A DNA stretch of 64,000 nucleotides. Origin: Stenocarpella maydis. Taxonomy: Eukaryota > Ascomycota > Sordariomycetes > Diaporthales > Diaporthaceae. Positions 53,801-64,000 of this stretch are shown here, piece by piece; position 1 is the stretch's first letter, and each line of letters starts with the position of its first letter. Location of the stretch: positions 80,988 to 144,987 of the forward strand of contig NQMI01000027.1 of the NCBI GenBank assembly GCA_002270565.1, given 5' to 3'. Under the pieces are notes generated by a model. That model ran no database searches and was not told where the DNA came from. It was given only the letters and a program-made list of their open reading frames with translations. The position numbers and the translations under genes were made by a program.

Positions 53801-56282
53801 AGCTGGAATTGGGTAGCACTATCCGAAATCAGACTCTGAAAGTGACAGATGCCATTTCAGACCTGAGCAGGGCAACCGGTGACCTGTCATTGTACTGTAA
53901 GTCCAATCACCGTCTCATTCCGCTCACTCCTGGTTGTAACAACTCTGACCTCCTGGAATAGCTTATTACATCCAGGCCGTCGGCTACCGAAATTTCCTCA
54001 TACTCATGACCTGCACAGCGCTGTATTCGTTCTTCATCACGTTTCCGCAGTACTGGTTGATGAAATGGACAGCAGCGCCCGCCTATCAGACGTCGTTCTA
54101 CATCGGCGGCTACCTCATCGCGTCTTTGCTAGCATGGACTGCTACAAACGGATCGATGCTGTCAGTCCTTCCTTGGATCAGATTCCGCTTATGGCGCAAC
54201 TCACCATGGCAGCAGGTCCACGCATATTCTGATTGCATCCGACTCAGGGGTTGCACTGCACCGCCAGCTTTTATCCACAGTTATTGGGTTCGTATTTCCC
54301 ATGCTCTACCTTCTCTGGCTATGCTGTTACTCACTCGAACCAGGGCCCCACTATCTTTCTTCTCTATCAGTGAAATAGGGGCCACGCTCAACAGGTATGT
54401 CTTAAGCCATGGATCAATGAAACTCATGTAGTCATTGCTAACATTTTCCTAGATTCACTCAAGACATACAGCTCGTAGACAGGCAGCTTCCGCCAGCCAT
54501 GCTGTCAATTCTTAACCGTAGGTATCCTATCACTGTCTGTATAATGGTCTGGCTCACAATTGTTTAGAAATCTTCAAACTCCTCGTTCAGGTCTCCCTAC
54601 TGTTGACAGCGCAGAAGCTTTTGTCACTTTCGCTTCCCGTCTGCGTGGCTGTCGTTTACTTGGTCCAGAAAGTATATTTGCGCACATCCCGACAGCTGCG
54701 CCTATTAGAGCTAGAGTCCCAGGCAGCTGTGTACGCAAGCTTCCTCGAGTCGGTGAGGAGTCCTCCCCCTTGGTTTATTTCTATATCTATTGTTCACTTT
54801 ACAAGTCTAACAGGTAATAGAATGAAGGCGTTTCAACCATCCGCTCCTTTGGTTGGGAGAAGCAGATCGAGGACGAGAACATCTTGTACCTGGACAAGAG
54901 CCAACAACCGTCATATGTCCTCTTTTGTTTACAAAGGTGGCTTGGCATTGTCCTAGATTTGATCGTATCTGGGATAGCGATAGCTTTGATTGTTCTTGCT
55001 TTTGCTCTAAAGGGAACGACAACTGCTGGCCAGATCGGTATGGCACTGAACATTGTTCTGCTTGCGAATGCGACACTTCTGGGGCTCGTAGAGTCTTGGA
55101 CAAATCTAGAGATCTCACTCGGTGCCATGTAAGATTCTTTTCTTCCCTTCATATTCACGATAGTCTTTCCCCTAAGGCTTTGCTATCGAGGTTCAGACGA
55201 CAGTGCTTTCGCTAATACTCTGTCAGTTCCCGATTGAAGCATCTGGAGGCCGAGACGCCAAAGGAGGACAAGCCGCATGAGAATTACATTCCCGATGGTA
55301 TTTGGCCATCAGCCGGATCAGTGGAATTGGACAATGTTACAGTTTCGTATAAGTAAGGCCAGGATCAAAATCGGATCGATTGACTAGACTGACCTCTCTG
55401 TGTAGTCCAGACGCGGTTGCTTTGCGTAACGTGACGATGAGCGTTTCGGCAGGCCAGCACGTAGTTGTGTGCGGCCGAACTGGGAGGTAAGTTTCAGATC
55501 AGCTGACTGATTTCCAATTGGTTTATACGACCCGTTAGTACCAAGTCTGATTGTTTTCACAGCGGAAAAAGCACTCTGATGCTTACCCTTCTCCGTCTTT
55601 TGGATACAGATTCCGGGACAGTCGGAGTAGATGGTCTTGACCTGAGTGTATTACCACGTGCTCTGGTACGGCAACAGTGCTTCATCACCGTCGCCCAAGA
55701 CTCATTCGTCCTGGGCCAAGCCAGTCTCCGCTTCAATCTTGATGTAAGTGTTACATTATGAGAACCACCACCGGTTTCCTTGAGGAGTATTTTTCTGATC
55801 CAGGTTTGATCCAGCCTTCGGCTTCCCTCACAGACGAAAGCATTATTGCAACACTTGAACGGGTCTCCTTGTGGCAGCATTTTGCCGCGGGCACCCAGAC
55901 AAATGATTCACAGATATTGGGCAACCCCATGGAGTCTCTGCCGCCGATGTCTACAGGCCAGTCACAGCTACTGGCGCTATGCCGGGCAATGCTGCAGGCT
56001 CAAGTCCTCCGTAACTTGTCCTCCGAAGCGCAGCACCATTCGGCGCATGTGAAACCTATCCTCCTCCTTGACGAAGCCACATCATCACTCGACCAGGCTA
56101 CGGAGTCTGTTATGCGCCGGACCATTCATGAGGAATTCACTGCGAAGGGACATACCGTCATTGCTATCACACATAGGTTGAGTGGCATGGCAGATTATAT
56201 GCGTCCTGGCCAGGACATTGTCGTGTCTCTTTCACAAGGCAGGATTGGCAAGTTCATGGAAGCACAGAATGTCCTCATTTGA
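50830..56282 (+). CDS. ABCC (MRP-type) multidrug transporter, 18 exons
   Basis: Exons: 50830-50967, 51061-51610, 51669-51895, 51957-52236, 52294-52527, 52597-53282, 53430-53592, 53654-53896, 53962-54160, 54213-54287, 54344-54394, 54453-54517, 54568-54752, 54821-55128, 55227-55352, 55406-55486, 55563-55743, 55815-56282; all phases agree and give 1419 residues. Order: short TMD0, TMD1, NBD1, TMD2, NBD2. NBD1 has Walker A GPTGSGKT at 606-613, LSGGQ near 697 and Walker B EILVLDDPFSALD. NBD2 has GRTGSGKS near 1200, signature MSTGQ near 1308 and LLLDEATSSLD near 1345. NBD1 has Asp for the catalytic Glu and Asn for the switch His (ITNT); NBD2 keeps Glu and ITHR. ABCC proteins export conjugates, drugs or metabolites at plasma or vacuolar membrane; the substrate is unknown. 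The TMD0 N-terminus seems short, so an upstream exon may be missing. Confidence 0.92.
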
Positions 56283-57594
56283 GCAAGGCTTCAATGTGGT
56301 ATTGCAGCGCTTTTGGCTCCTCATATCCAGCCACGCCCGGGCCTTTAGATGGCAGGGCACAGAATTCGGCAACGCCTACAGGGGTATAACACCGGTACAA
56401 AATTCATTTCCATCTGTGAGACGAGATAGGTAGAGGCTTCGAACCTTGTAATGTGTAAAAATGTTCTTCGTGATCATGTTGAGCTCTAAAAATGCACAGA
56501 GAGGTGGGAGCCAACAAGGGGATCTCAGGCCATGCCGCTTGCATTTTCCAACAGATGAGGTGAGCACCGAAGACATTTTGGTATATATTTAAGAGAATTG
56601 AATAATCCATATATCAGTGCTTTTACTATCGGGGTGTTGGCTGGGTCACGTATTGCAGTACGATCGGGGTTGTTGGTGGTTGTGTATATCCGCTCTATGG
56701 AGGAAGTGGTAGTGTTGTGGGCAGTTAACTGGTGGGGTCTGGTCTATATACTGGTGTGTGCTGATTAAGCCTGTGCTTAGCCATCACACTGCTGTAGCCA
56801 CGTGCTACAGTCAGTTACTACAGTTGCCCTACTGGCTGGCAGTCGCCCACTGGTATTGCCACATGGTTTGTAGTTTTTTTATAGTGTCGCAACTCTGCAC
56901 CTAGCTATCTCCAGCAGCCTTGGCAACAGGATATTCATATCATTTTGTTTTTATCACGACGCCAATGGCGGGTTCTCCTTGCATGTGCCAGTGATGACTT
57001 TCCCCAGAAACTCATCGTCTTAGTCCAGAGGGGATTCGGCGGCTTCTCAGTGTCGTTGTGCCCTGGATGTGGGCGGATGAACCGGAATCGCTGTCCATTG
57101 ATTTGCATGCAGCGTCTAGTTGCATGTCTTGGGAACAGGTGCAGATAGCTGAAGGACAGGAGCCCGAGCAGATACTCGGCCAAGCAATTACCGAATGGGC
57201 TAGATCAGCGCATGGCTAGTTGGCATGCGGCTCTCCACGAACGGTTTTCCTCGGATATCGGGATGTGACAGGCATCCGGCTTGGCAATCTTGGGGTAGGC
57301 CAACGTCTCTTGGGAGCGGCACTACACTACATAGTACGTGTATGGTAGATGTGGGGAATTGTGCCTCGGCACGCCGTGGCATCCCCGCAACACCCCCCAA
57401 GCTTTGTACCTCGGTGTCCTCGGGCACAACGACCCCAGCGTGGGCCATATAGCCTAACGAGGCCATTGGGGCTGACCTCGGCCTCCTGACCTGTGCTGGA
57501 CATATCAGCCTCATCCTGCCCGTCAAATCTCAGTTGCACTGGTTATTCCCCCGTTCTTGTCACTGACCCAGGCCCACCCGCCCCAGGATCCACA
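56283..57594. other. spacer with LTR-like copy 2
   Basis: 1.3 kb. The first 350 bases are the 3' flank of the transporter, then the second LTR-like repeat at 56635-56928, then about 660 bases that include the promoter of the thiolase gene. No gene recognised. Confidence 0.5.
56635..56928 (+). repeat. LTR-like repeat, copy 2
   Basis: It runs from TGTTGGCTGGGTCACGTATT to CCTTGGCAACA, so the ends are TGTTG...CAACA, the short inverted termini typical of LTRs. It shares ordered blocks with copy 1 at 44273-44540 in the same orientation. Sequence between blocks is strongly diverged. Flanking pentamers (CGGGG and GGATA) do not match, so no target duplication is supported. Confidence 0.5.
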
Positions 57595-59031
57595 ATGGCC
57601 CCAAAGCAGAAGCAACCATGTTACGTGCTCGGTGTGGGCATGACCAAGTTCATCAAGCCCCGCGGCAAGGTGGACTACACAGAGCTTGGGTTTGAGGCTG
57701 GCATAAAGGCCATGCTGGACGCAAAAATAAACTATGACGACGTCGAACAGGGCATCGCCTGCTACTGCTACGGAGACTCGACGTGTGGCCAGCGCGTCTT
57801 CTACCAGTTTGGCATGACGCAGATCCCCATCATCAATGTCAACAACAACTGCTCTACCGGCTCCACCGGGCTGGCCATCGGGAGACAGTACGTCTCCAGC
57901 GGCGCTGCTGATTGCGTGCTGGTGGTCGGCTTCGAGAAGATGATGCCCGGCAGCCTGCAGACCTTCTTCAACGACCGCGAGAACCCCACTGGGACCTCGG
58001 GCCTGATGATGGCGTCCACCCGGGGCGTGACCAACGCCCCAGGCGCAGCCCAGATGTTCGGCAATGCTGGCCGTGAGTACATGGAGAAGTGAGTGCCGTG
58101 CTGATAACCCTACCAGACGGCCATCAGTCAGCTCACAGCCGCCCACAGGTACGGCGCAAAGCCGGAGGACTTTGCCGAGATCGCGCGCGTCAACCATGCC
58201 CACAGCGTCAACAACCCATACTCACAGTTCAAGGACGTCTACACGCTCGAGCAGATCCAGAAGGCCCCGATGATCTTCGAGCCCCTGACCAAGCTGCAGT
58301 GCTGCCCGACGTCGGACGGCGGCGCCGCGGCGGTGCTCGTCTCGCAGGCGTTCCTGGACGCGCGGCCGCACCTGAAGGACCAGGCGGTCCAGATCGCCGG
58401 GCAGTGCCTCGCCACGGACGCGCCGTCGCTCTTCTCGAGGAGCTCCATCGACCTGATGGGCCGCGAGATGACGCAGCGCGCGGCGCGCGAGGCCATGGCC
58501 GAGGCGGGCGTGGGGCCCTCGGACTTTAGCGTGTGCGAGCTGCACGACTGCTTCAGCGCCAACGAGATGATCACCATCGACTTCCTGGGGCTGTCGGAGC
58601 CGGGCAGGGCGCACGAGCTGGTGCGCGCGGGCGGCATCACCTACGGCGGCAAGATCGTCATCAACCCCTCGGGCGGGCTCATCTCAAAGGGCCACCCGCT
58701 CGGCGCCACGGGCATCGCGCAGTGCGCCGAGCTCGTGTGGCACCTGCGCGGCTGGGCCAACAACCGCGCCGTCGCCGGCACGAGGTACTGCCTGCAGCAC
58801 AACCTCGGCCTCGGCGGCGCCGCCGTCGTGACCGTGTACAAGCGGGCGGACGGGAGGGAGGCTCCAAAGCTGGACGACGCAGCGGTGGGCAAGATTACTG
58901 GCCTCGGCTACAACCCTGCCACCGAGGCCAAGGGGTTCACGGCTGCGCAGGCGCGGGCGGTGCGGAGCAAGGAGAAGGCGAGCGAATGGGCGCTGCAGGA
59001 CACGGAGAAGAAGGTGGAGGCGAGGTTCTAG
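57595..59031 (+). CDS. SCPx-type thiolase (3-ketoacyl-CoA thiolase-like)
   Basis: Exons 57595-58088 and 58149-59031, 458 residues; donor GTGAGT, acceptor CCCACAG, phase 2. The thiolase fold is clear: VLGVGMTKFIKPRG at the start, the nucleophile Cys86 in NNNCSTGSTGLA, then SVCELHDCFSANEM and the NPSGGLISKGHPLGATG block with the catalytic His. These motifs match sterol-carrier-protein-x thiolases, which cleave branched 3-oxoacyl-CoA in peroxisomes. No SCP2 lipid-binding domain follows; the last 60 residues are Lys/Ala-rich. The C-terminus, EARF, is not a classic PTS1, so location is uncertain. Non-fused SCPx-like thiolases are common in fungi. Confidence 0.92.
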
Positions 59032-59932
59032 GTTGTCTGGTTGTCTGGTTGTCTGCGCTGCGGATTTAGTCAGGCTTGTGGCCATGCAAGGTCGGGCGGT
59101 CAAGAGGACCGGATAACATACAAGCAAGTGTTTCAAAGGGGTCAACCTAGCTGATAGTCCCCTTTATTCCGAGAGGCCCAGATCAGGATCCACCAGACAT
59201 GTCTGTCCACTAGTGGGTTGGTTGTACACGTATCCACCAGGAATACTGCTGACTTGGAGCTTCTAAATTAAGGACCTGCTACCTATGTAGTGTAGGCATG
59301 GGATTATACCGCCCGGATACCCAGAGTGGTTGATGGCGCGCATACGAGTCAGCATACCGGCTATACCAAGTTGCAAAGTGCACCCGTGATTTTTGCTGCC
59401 GAGATGAATACACTATTTCACCCCGTGGAACACTTGATTGATCAGCAATTCAGCGCAAGTCCGTGTCGCTCAGGTTCTGCTGCTGCTGCGCGGACTCTGC
59501 ACCGCTGCATCACTGGCGACGAATATGAGGCATACGCACATCAAGCACGTCTTATGCTGTGACACAACGGGGGCCGGTTTCCACATGCAATAAGCAACAT
59601 GGAGACCTGGAACAGGAGACCAGCAACCCTGGGTGTCCCCAGGATCTGAAGTGCTGTTCGTCTAGCGCAACGTGAATGCCGTGCGTGCCAGGCGGTCTGG
59701 GGCTGGCCGCGCAACCAAGCAGGGGGGGGCCTTCTGCGCAATGGTATTGGAGACGGCGGAACCAGCATGCATGCAGGTCCAGGTTCTCAAGGACGGGAGT
59801 CTGGGGCTATTCTTGTGTTTAGCGTACGGAGTTTGTAGTGTAGGGGGAGGCTGGTTCGAGGTCTGCGACAGCCCTATACGCCTGCGCCCAGCCAGTGATT
59901 GTCGAGATCTGCGCGCCAAGTGAGCGGGTCTA

Positions 59933-59972
59933 ACCACTGATCACCACTGATCACCACTGATCACCACTGATC
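59933..59972. repeat. four perfect copies of ACCACTGATC
   Basis: Ten-base unit repeated exactly four times, followed by TGGTCCGACAG. Each unit contains TGATCA across the junction, so the array holds three overlapping palindromic TGATCA sites. It could be a simple minisatellite or a cluster of binding sites. Confidence 0.85.
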
Positions 59973-60388
59973 TGGTCCGACAGCTGGACCTGGACCACAC
60001 GAGCAGGCTCCACTGCCGCCCCCGCAGGGCTTGCCAAGACTGAAACGTCCTATGCTTCTAAGTTCTGACAGCTCCTCACCCGCGCCTCGCTCGTCTGAGA
60101 TGACACACACGGATGACGAGGCCCGCCTGCACTGCGCATACACCACGCCTGTCCGCGGGCAGCCTGTCTGCTCCGACCCCACCTCGGCCTGTGCGAGTAG
60201 GCGCCATGCGCAGACATCGCCTGGAGACGAACAAGATGGGATGAGACTGATGAGACGGTGTTTCGGCGTCAAGAGCCGCTGTGTCAGTGGGGGCTCGAAG
60301 GGGCTCCTGCAGTGAGTAGGAAATCGGACATGGCTCGAAGCAGACCGGCTGACGCGGCGATGCTCTCGGGGGGCCTGACGATGTCTCA

Positions 60389-60394
60389 TATAAA
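60389..60394 (+). promoter_or_regulatory. TATA box of the GPI-protein gene
   Basis: TATAAA about 250 bases before the ATG at 60638, followed by a T/C-rich tract (60480-60520) that often precedes start sites of strongly expressed fungal genes. Confidence 0.4.
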
Positions 60395-60637
60395 GCCAGT
60401 GAGGCCACTTCCTGAGTGCACCAGCCTTGATAGCATCATCTACCCGGCACACAGCACCGCATCATCAGCCTCACCATTAACCTTTTTTTCCATTTTTATA
60501 CTCTTTTTTTTTCTCTTCTCACGGCCGGTTCCGTAAGCTCTGGCTCAGCTGTTTGCTACCGTATTATCTTATAAGCCTCACTAATCCAGTCCTCGCTTCC
60601 TCTTCTGTCCTCCCAGAACAACCATCCAGCAGCCAAC

Positions 60638-61587
60638 ATGAAGTTCGTCTCCACCCTCGTCCTCGCCATGGCCAGCATGGCTGTCGCCAAGGGCCACGCC
60701 AAGGGCAACAGCACCGAGGGCATGATGGGCATGATGTCGACCAAGGCCCAGTGCAAGCAGGTGTCCAAGCTCACCAGGCTCGTGGACATCGCCGGCAACA
60801 CGACCAAGCTCACCGAGGTCACCGACGGCAATGCCACCCGCGCCGCCGAGATCCAGGCGAAGGCGTCCCAGGCCCAGACCAAGTTGACCGCGCTCCAGAG
60901 CAACGCCACCCTCATGACCGCCTGCGACCAGATGTTCGCCATGAACAAGATGGAGGACCAGTGCGACATGATGATGGGCCTCCAGAAGCTCAACGCCCTC
61001 ATTGCGAACCAGACCGCCCTGGACATGAAGACGGACAACAACGCCACCAAGGCCGACATGCTCAAGGCCAAGGCCCAGGCCAAGGCCGCCGACCTCTCCG
61101 CCATGGAGAGCAACACCACCCTGACGGCCTTCTGCGCCGGCTTCAGCGACAAGCAGTCCTGCAAGGCCATGGCCAGGTTCGCCAAGGAGAAGATGTGGGC
61201 CGCCAACACTACTGCCCTTGTAAGTTCCTCCAGGTTGTTGACACCCGAGGCCGCTTGGGGGAAATCATCGCATCTTCTTTTTATATGCTAACGCAGCTTT
61301 TGCTACAGGACGAGCACTTCGATGGGAACCAGGCCAAGATTGCCAAGTTCCAGGCCCAGATGAGCAAGCAGGAGGTCAAGATCAACGCCCTCATGAGCAA
61401 CTCGACCCTCATGGACGAGTGCAACAGCCTCGGAATCACAGTCGCCTCGACAACCTCGTCGGGCTCCAGCTCCTCGTCCAACTCCACAGACGACAAGAAG
61501 AGCGCGGCTGCCAGCATCAGCGCCCTGGGCGCCGGGCACGTGCTGGCTATCGGCTCCGTCCTTGCCTGCGCTGTCGCCATGCTCTAG
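60638..61587 (+). CDS. GPI-anchored cell-surface protein with repeated modules
   Basis: Exons 60638-61219 and 61309-61587, 286 residues; donor GTAAGT, branch GCTAACG, acceptor CTACAG, phase 0. A signal peptide (MKFVSTLVLAMASMAVAKG) starts it and a hydrophobic tail (HVLAIGSVLACAVAML) after a Ser/Thr-rich linker ends it, the pattern of a GPI anchor. The mature part is Ala/Lys/Met/Thr-rich and helical, with at least three related modules: KLTALQSNATLMTACDQ, DLSAMESNTTLTAFCAGF and KINALMSNSTLMDECNSLG. Each ends in N-x-S/T, L and Cys. Several N-glycosylation sites are present. It is probably a cell-wall or plasma-membrane surface protein; the family is not recognised and no enzyme motif is seen. 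Confidence 0.86.
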
Positions 61588-62942
61588 ATGCCGGGTGCGA
61601 TAGGATGTTTACATGTGTAGGGGCGCAGGGCCCTGGGGCCCTGGCCTGTGGGGGGTGTATCCATGCTCCTCCTGCCTGGCACATGAGGTTGCGATCGCCC
61701 AATCGAGCAGCTGGGCACGGAGAGCTGAAGCTGGTGGTCGTGGTGGGATGAGGATAAGTGGTCCAGGGCGTCCGTCTGAGATATGATGGAACACAGTCTT
61801 TACCCCCAGCTTTCGAAATGCACCCGGCCTGCTGGATTTCTGTACCTTAGCACAAAGTTCTTGTTGGAATGCGGAGTATTGAGCGTATGAGAGTCTTGTT
61901 CGTACCGGTCGTGTCTCATGGGGCTGTTGGTTGCGATACCCTCTCACAGAAGTAATATTTAGACCCAATATATTGGATACATAAAAGTCCTGCGTGATCC
62001 ACGCTGCATATAGGTCCGCCTTGTGCTAGTTGTTGATTGATGCTCCGTACCATACACCTAGGTACTCTTGTGAAAAATCGACGGCCCAGAAACTGACTCA
62101 TCCCAATGCTGACAGAGGTCGGTCAAGGAATATCCACGCTTCCTACATTTCGTGTTTCGTTATGGGGCTCATATTTTAACTGCATCTCGTCCAGAGCCTT
62201 TCGGCTGAGGATTTATCATGCCATCAGCAGGGGCCCTGGTGTGTTTTTCCGGCGCATAGGACTTCCCATTCTCAGTATTTGCTCATTCTGCTACCCAGAC
62301 ATTACACTTAACCTGGGTAGATGCGCCGTTGTCAGTCTCAATTGCATCAGTTGAGAACTGCAACACCTGAATCTGATGCGTCCGAGACTCTGGGTTATAC
62401 TTCTGGGTCAGCTTTCCTTCATCACAGTCACTCAGTCAGTCATGTAGCAAAGTGTCATTCCCATAGACGAAATTCAAGAATCTAAGCATCTTCTTTCTAC
62501 TACCCCAATCACTGACCAAAGTGTGAGGTGGGATATCCCAAGACTCGGCACACTTGTTGAGGCAGGGTTCCAAGATGCCCACGGGTACCCAGGTAGACAC
62601 AGCACAACAGCAACTTCTTCACCAAGACAAGATTGAAATGGACCCTTGCCGTGCCATTTGCTTTCAAAGTAGGTGTACGGTAGAGAATAGGTCGCAAATG
62701 GAATGCTTTTTATTGGTCCCTAGGTACTGTGCCACTTCAGATCCAAATTGGTTCGTACACATCATGCATCGGTCTAACAGGCCCAGATTGAGCTAGGTAA
62801 ATTGGTCCACATGCTCGGCACTCCATCCACCGAGGTCCCTGATATCACCGCCGAGGCCCGCGCATTATATCTCACTGCAACTCACAGTCGCCCTACGCAC
62901 ATTTCCCACTGCGCGACCGCGGGAAATATACCGTATCCAAAC
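61588..62942. other. intergenic spacer
   Basis: 1.35 kb between the GPI-protein stop and the GST kappa start. AT-rich and mixed sequence; no gene or repeat recognised. Confidence 0.5.
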
Positions 62943-63772
62943 ATGAAGATTACACTCTATGTCGATGTTGTTTCTCCCTTTGCTTATATAGCCTACCACA
63001 TCCTCAGGGTGCGTTGCAGCCGTCCGAGGCAGCGTGCTGCGGAACCCCTCTTATTAGCCACCTCTGTGCTAACACGCGTCACAGCACGATCCCGTCTTCA
63101 AGGGCTGCCAGATAACTTACATACCAATCTTTCTCGGCGGTCTCATGAACAAGACTGGAAACACCCCTCCCATTAAGATCAAAAGTATGACGCTCCTCAC
63201 CCCTGCGCGGCAGAGGTTGCTCAAGCACCTGAAGCGGAGATGCACCCTGCTGACCGCCTCGGTGCCACCCAGACAAGGACAAGTGGATCAACGACGAGCG
63301 CCTCCGATGGGCACGGTACTTCAACGTCCCCATGGTGGCTGACGTCCCCGCCGGCTTCCCGGCCAACACGCTCCACGTGATGCGGGCCATCTGCGCCGTC
63401 GGCCACCTCGGCGGCAGCGGCGGCCAGCAGGCCACGGTTCGGGCCCTCGACGCCTTCTTCGACGCCTACTGGGTCCGGAGCCGCGACATCACCGACAGGG
63501 ACGTCATCGCCGGCGTGCTCAGGGGCGCCGGGTGCGCCGCGGAGGACCTCGCCGCGGTGTCGGAGCTCGCGGCCGGCGGCGCCAGGGGGATGCTCGCCGA
63601 GAACACGGACCGCGCCTTCGCGGACGGGGCGTTCGGGCTGCCCTGGTTCGCCTGCGAGAACGGCCGCGGGGAGAGGCAGGGCTTCTGGGGGGTGGACCAC
63701 CTCGGCGCCATGGTGGACTTCCTGGGGCTGCAGAAGCCGGCTGGCCGGGACGGGTGGAGGGCGATGCTTTGA
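62943..63772 (+). CDS. kappa-class glutathione S-transferase / DsbA-like isomerase
   Basis: Three exons: 62943-63008, 63085-63184 and 63273-63772, 221 residues. Introns have GTGCGT and GTATGA donors and CACAG and CCCAG acceptors. The N-terminal thioredoxin-like strand and active-site loop read MKITLYVDVVSPFAYIAYHI, where Ser11 takes the place of the DsbA Cys, as in GST kappa and 2-hydroxychromene-2-carboxylate isomerases. A helical insert follows (NKTGNTPPIKIKNKDKWIND), then MLAENTDRAFADGAFGLPWF with the cis-Pro region, and FWGVDHLGAMVDFLGL at the end. GST kappa acts in mitochondria or peroxisomes on peroxides and xenobiotics with glutathione. There is no clear PTS1 (ends RAML). Exon 3 is very GC-rich. 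Confidence 0.92.
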
Positions 63773-64000
63773 TCCGGGGAGTCAGAGGGTCGCACCACAT
63801 GGAGATCTAAATGTGATTTGTGACCGCTTCTCGGACTCAAGATTGATACAACGTTATAGTTGCCCTCTGTTTACCATGGTGTATATCTCTGCCTGCGGGC
63901 ATTCTTAACCAGAGCCCCTTCAGCCTCGGATCGCCTCCGCCGGATTGATTATTGAACCCCCGAATCAATATCCTCGGGTTGTCGCTCTTCGCTTCTGCGC
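63773..64000. other. 3' flank of the GST kappa gene
   Basis: Non-coding sequence to the window end; nothing recognised. Confidence 0.5.

Larger units (their letters stand above)
59032..60637. other. intergenic spacer with short tandem repeat
   Basis: 1.6 kb, holding the 3' flank of the thiolase gene, a four-copy tandem repeat at 59933-59972 and the promoter of the GPI protein, with TATAAA at 60389 and a T/C-rich stretch at 60480-60520. No gene is recognised. Confidence 0.5.

Noticed and set aside
60553..61587. 344-codon plus-strand frame overlapping the GPI protein
   Set aside because: His/Gln/Arg-rich shadow of the real gene in another frame; it merges with the true frame only after the intron.

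Overview
The window is nuclear DNA of a filamentous ascomycete (Pezizomycotina, most likely a Sordariomycete). The reasons are short introns (about 50-190 nt) with GTAAGT/GTATGT-type donors, CTAAC-like branch points and YAG acceptors; GC-rich coding exons separated by AT-richer spacers; monocistronic genes on both strands; and clear fungal families such as a Yap1-type bZIP factor, Tsr2, Stn1, a Vcx1-type calcium exchanger and an ABCC transporter. All exon structures were built by hand from splice sites and reading-frame continuity.

Layout. 0-7.7 kb: a TMEM135-like membrane protein (cut by the window edge), a BTB/POZ protein and a metallo-beta-lactamase-fold protein, all on the minus strand. 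7.7-16.4 kb: an AT-rich, gene-poor accessory island. It is bounded by two roughly 300 bp repeats in inverted orientation (8.22-8.55 and 16.13-16.41 kb). It holds a small cysteine-rich secreted-protein gene broken by a 603 bp terminal-inverted-repeat element, a pseudogene of a hypothetical-protein family with four in-frame stops, and degenerate CCCTCTATATA-type satellite DNA. 16.6-33.9 kb: a conserved housekeeping block (RibD/Rib2-type deaminase and a DNAJC9-like J-protein from a shared promoter, an NAD-dependent epimerase, Yap1, Tsr2 and a BSD-domain protein in convergent orientation, a YANK/STK32-type kinase). 33.9-43 kb: long spacers around Stn1 and Vcx1. 43.6-57.5 kb: a second rearranged zone. 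It contains a 3' fragment of a pyrroline-5-carboxylate reductase gene, two diverged LTR-like repeats in direct orientation about 12 kb apart, an MDR oxidoreductase, a three-repeat hypothetical protein, a 128 bp hairpin element and an 18-exon ABCC transporter. 57.6-64 kb: an SCPx-type thiolase, a GPI-anchored repeat protein and a kappa-class glutathione S-transferase.

The genes do not form an obvious biosynthetic cluster or operon-like pathway. Several have redox or detoxification themes (Yap1, ABCC transporter, GST kappa, MDR oxidoreductase), but they are spread out and nothing in the sequence shows co-regulation. The most distinctive signals are the inverted-repeat island with its transposon-broken secreted-protein gene, the frame-preserving introns in Yap1 and the BTB gene, and the beheaded P5CR gene.
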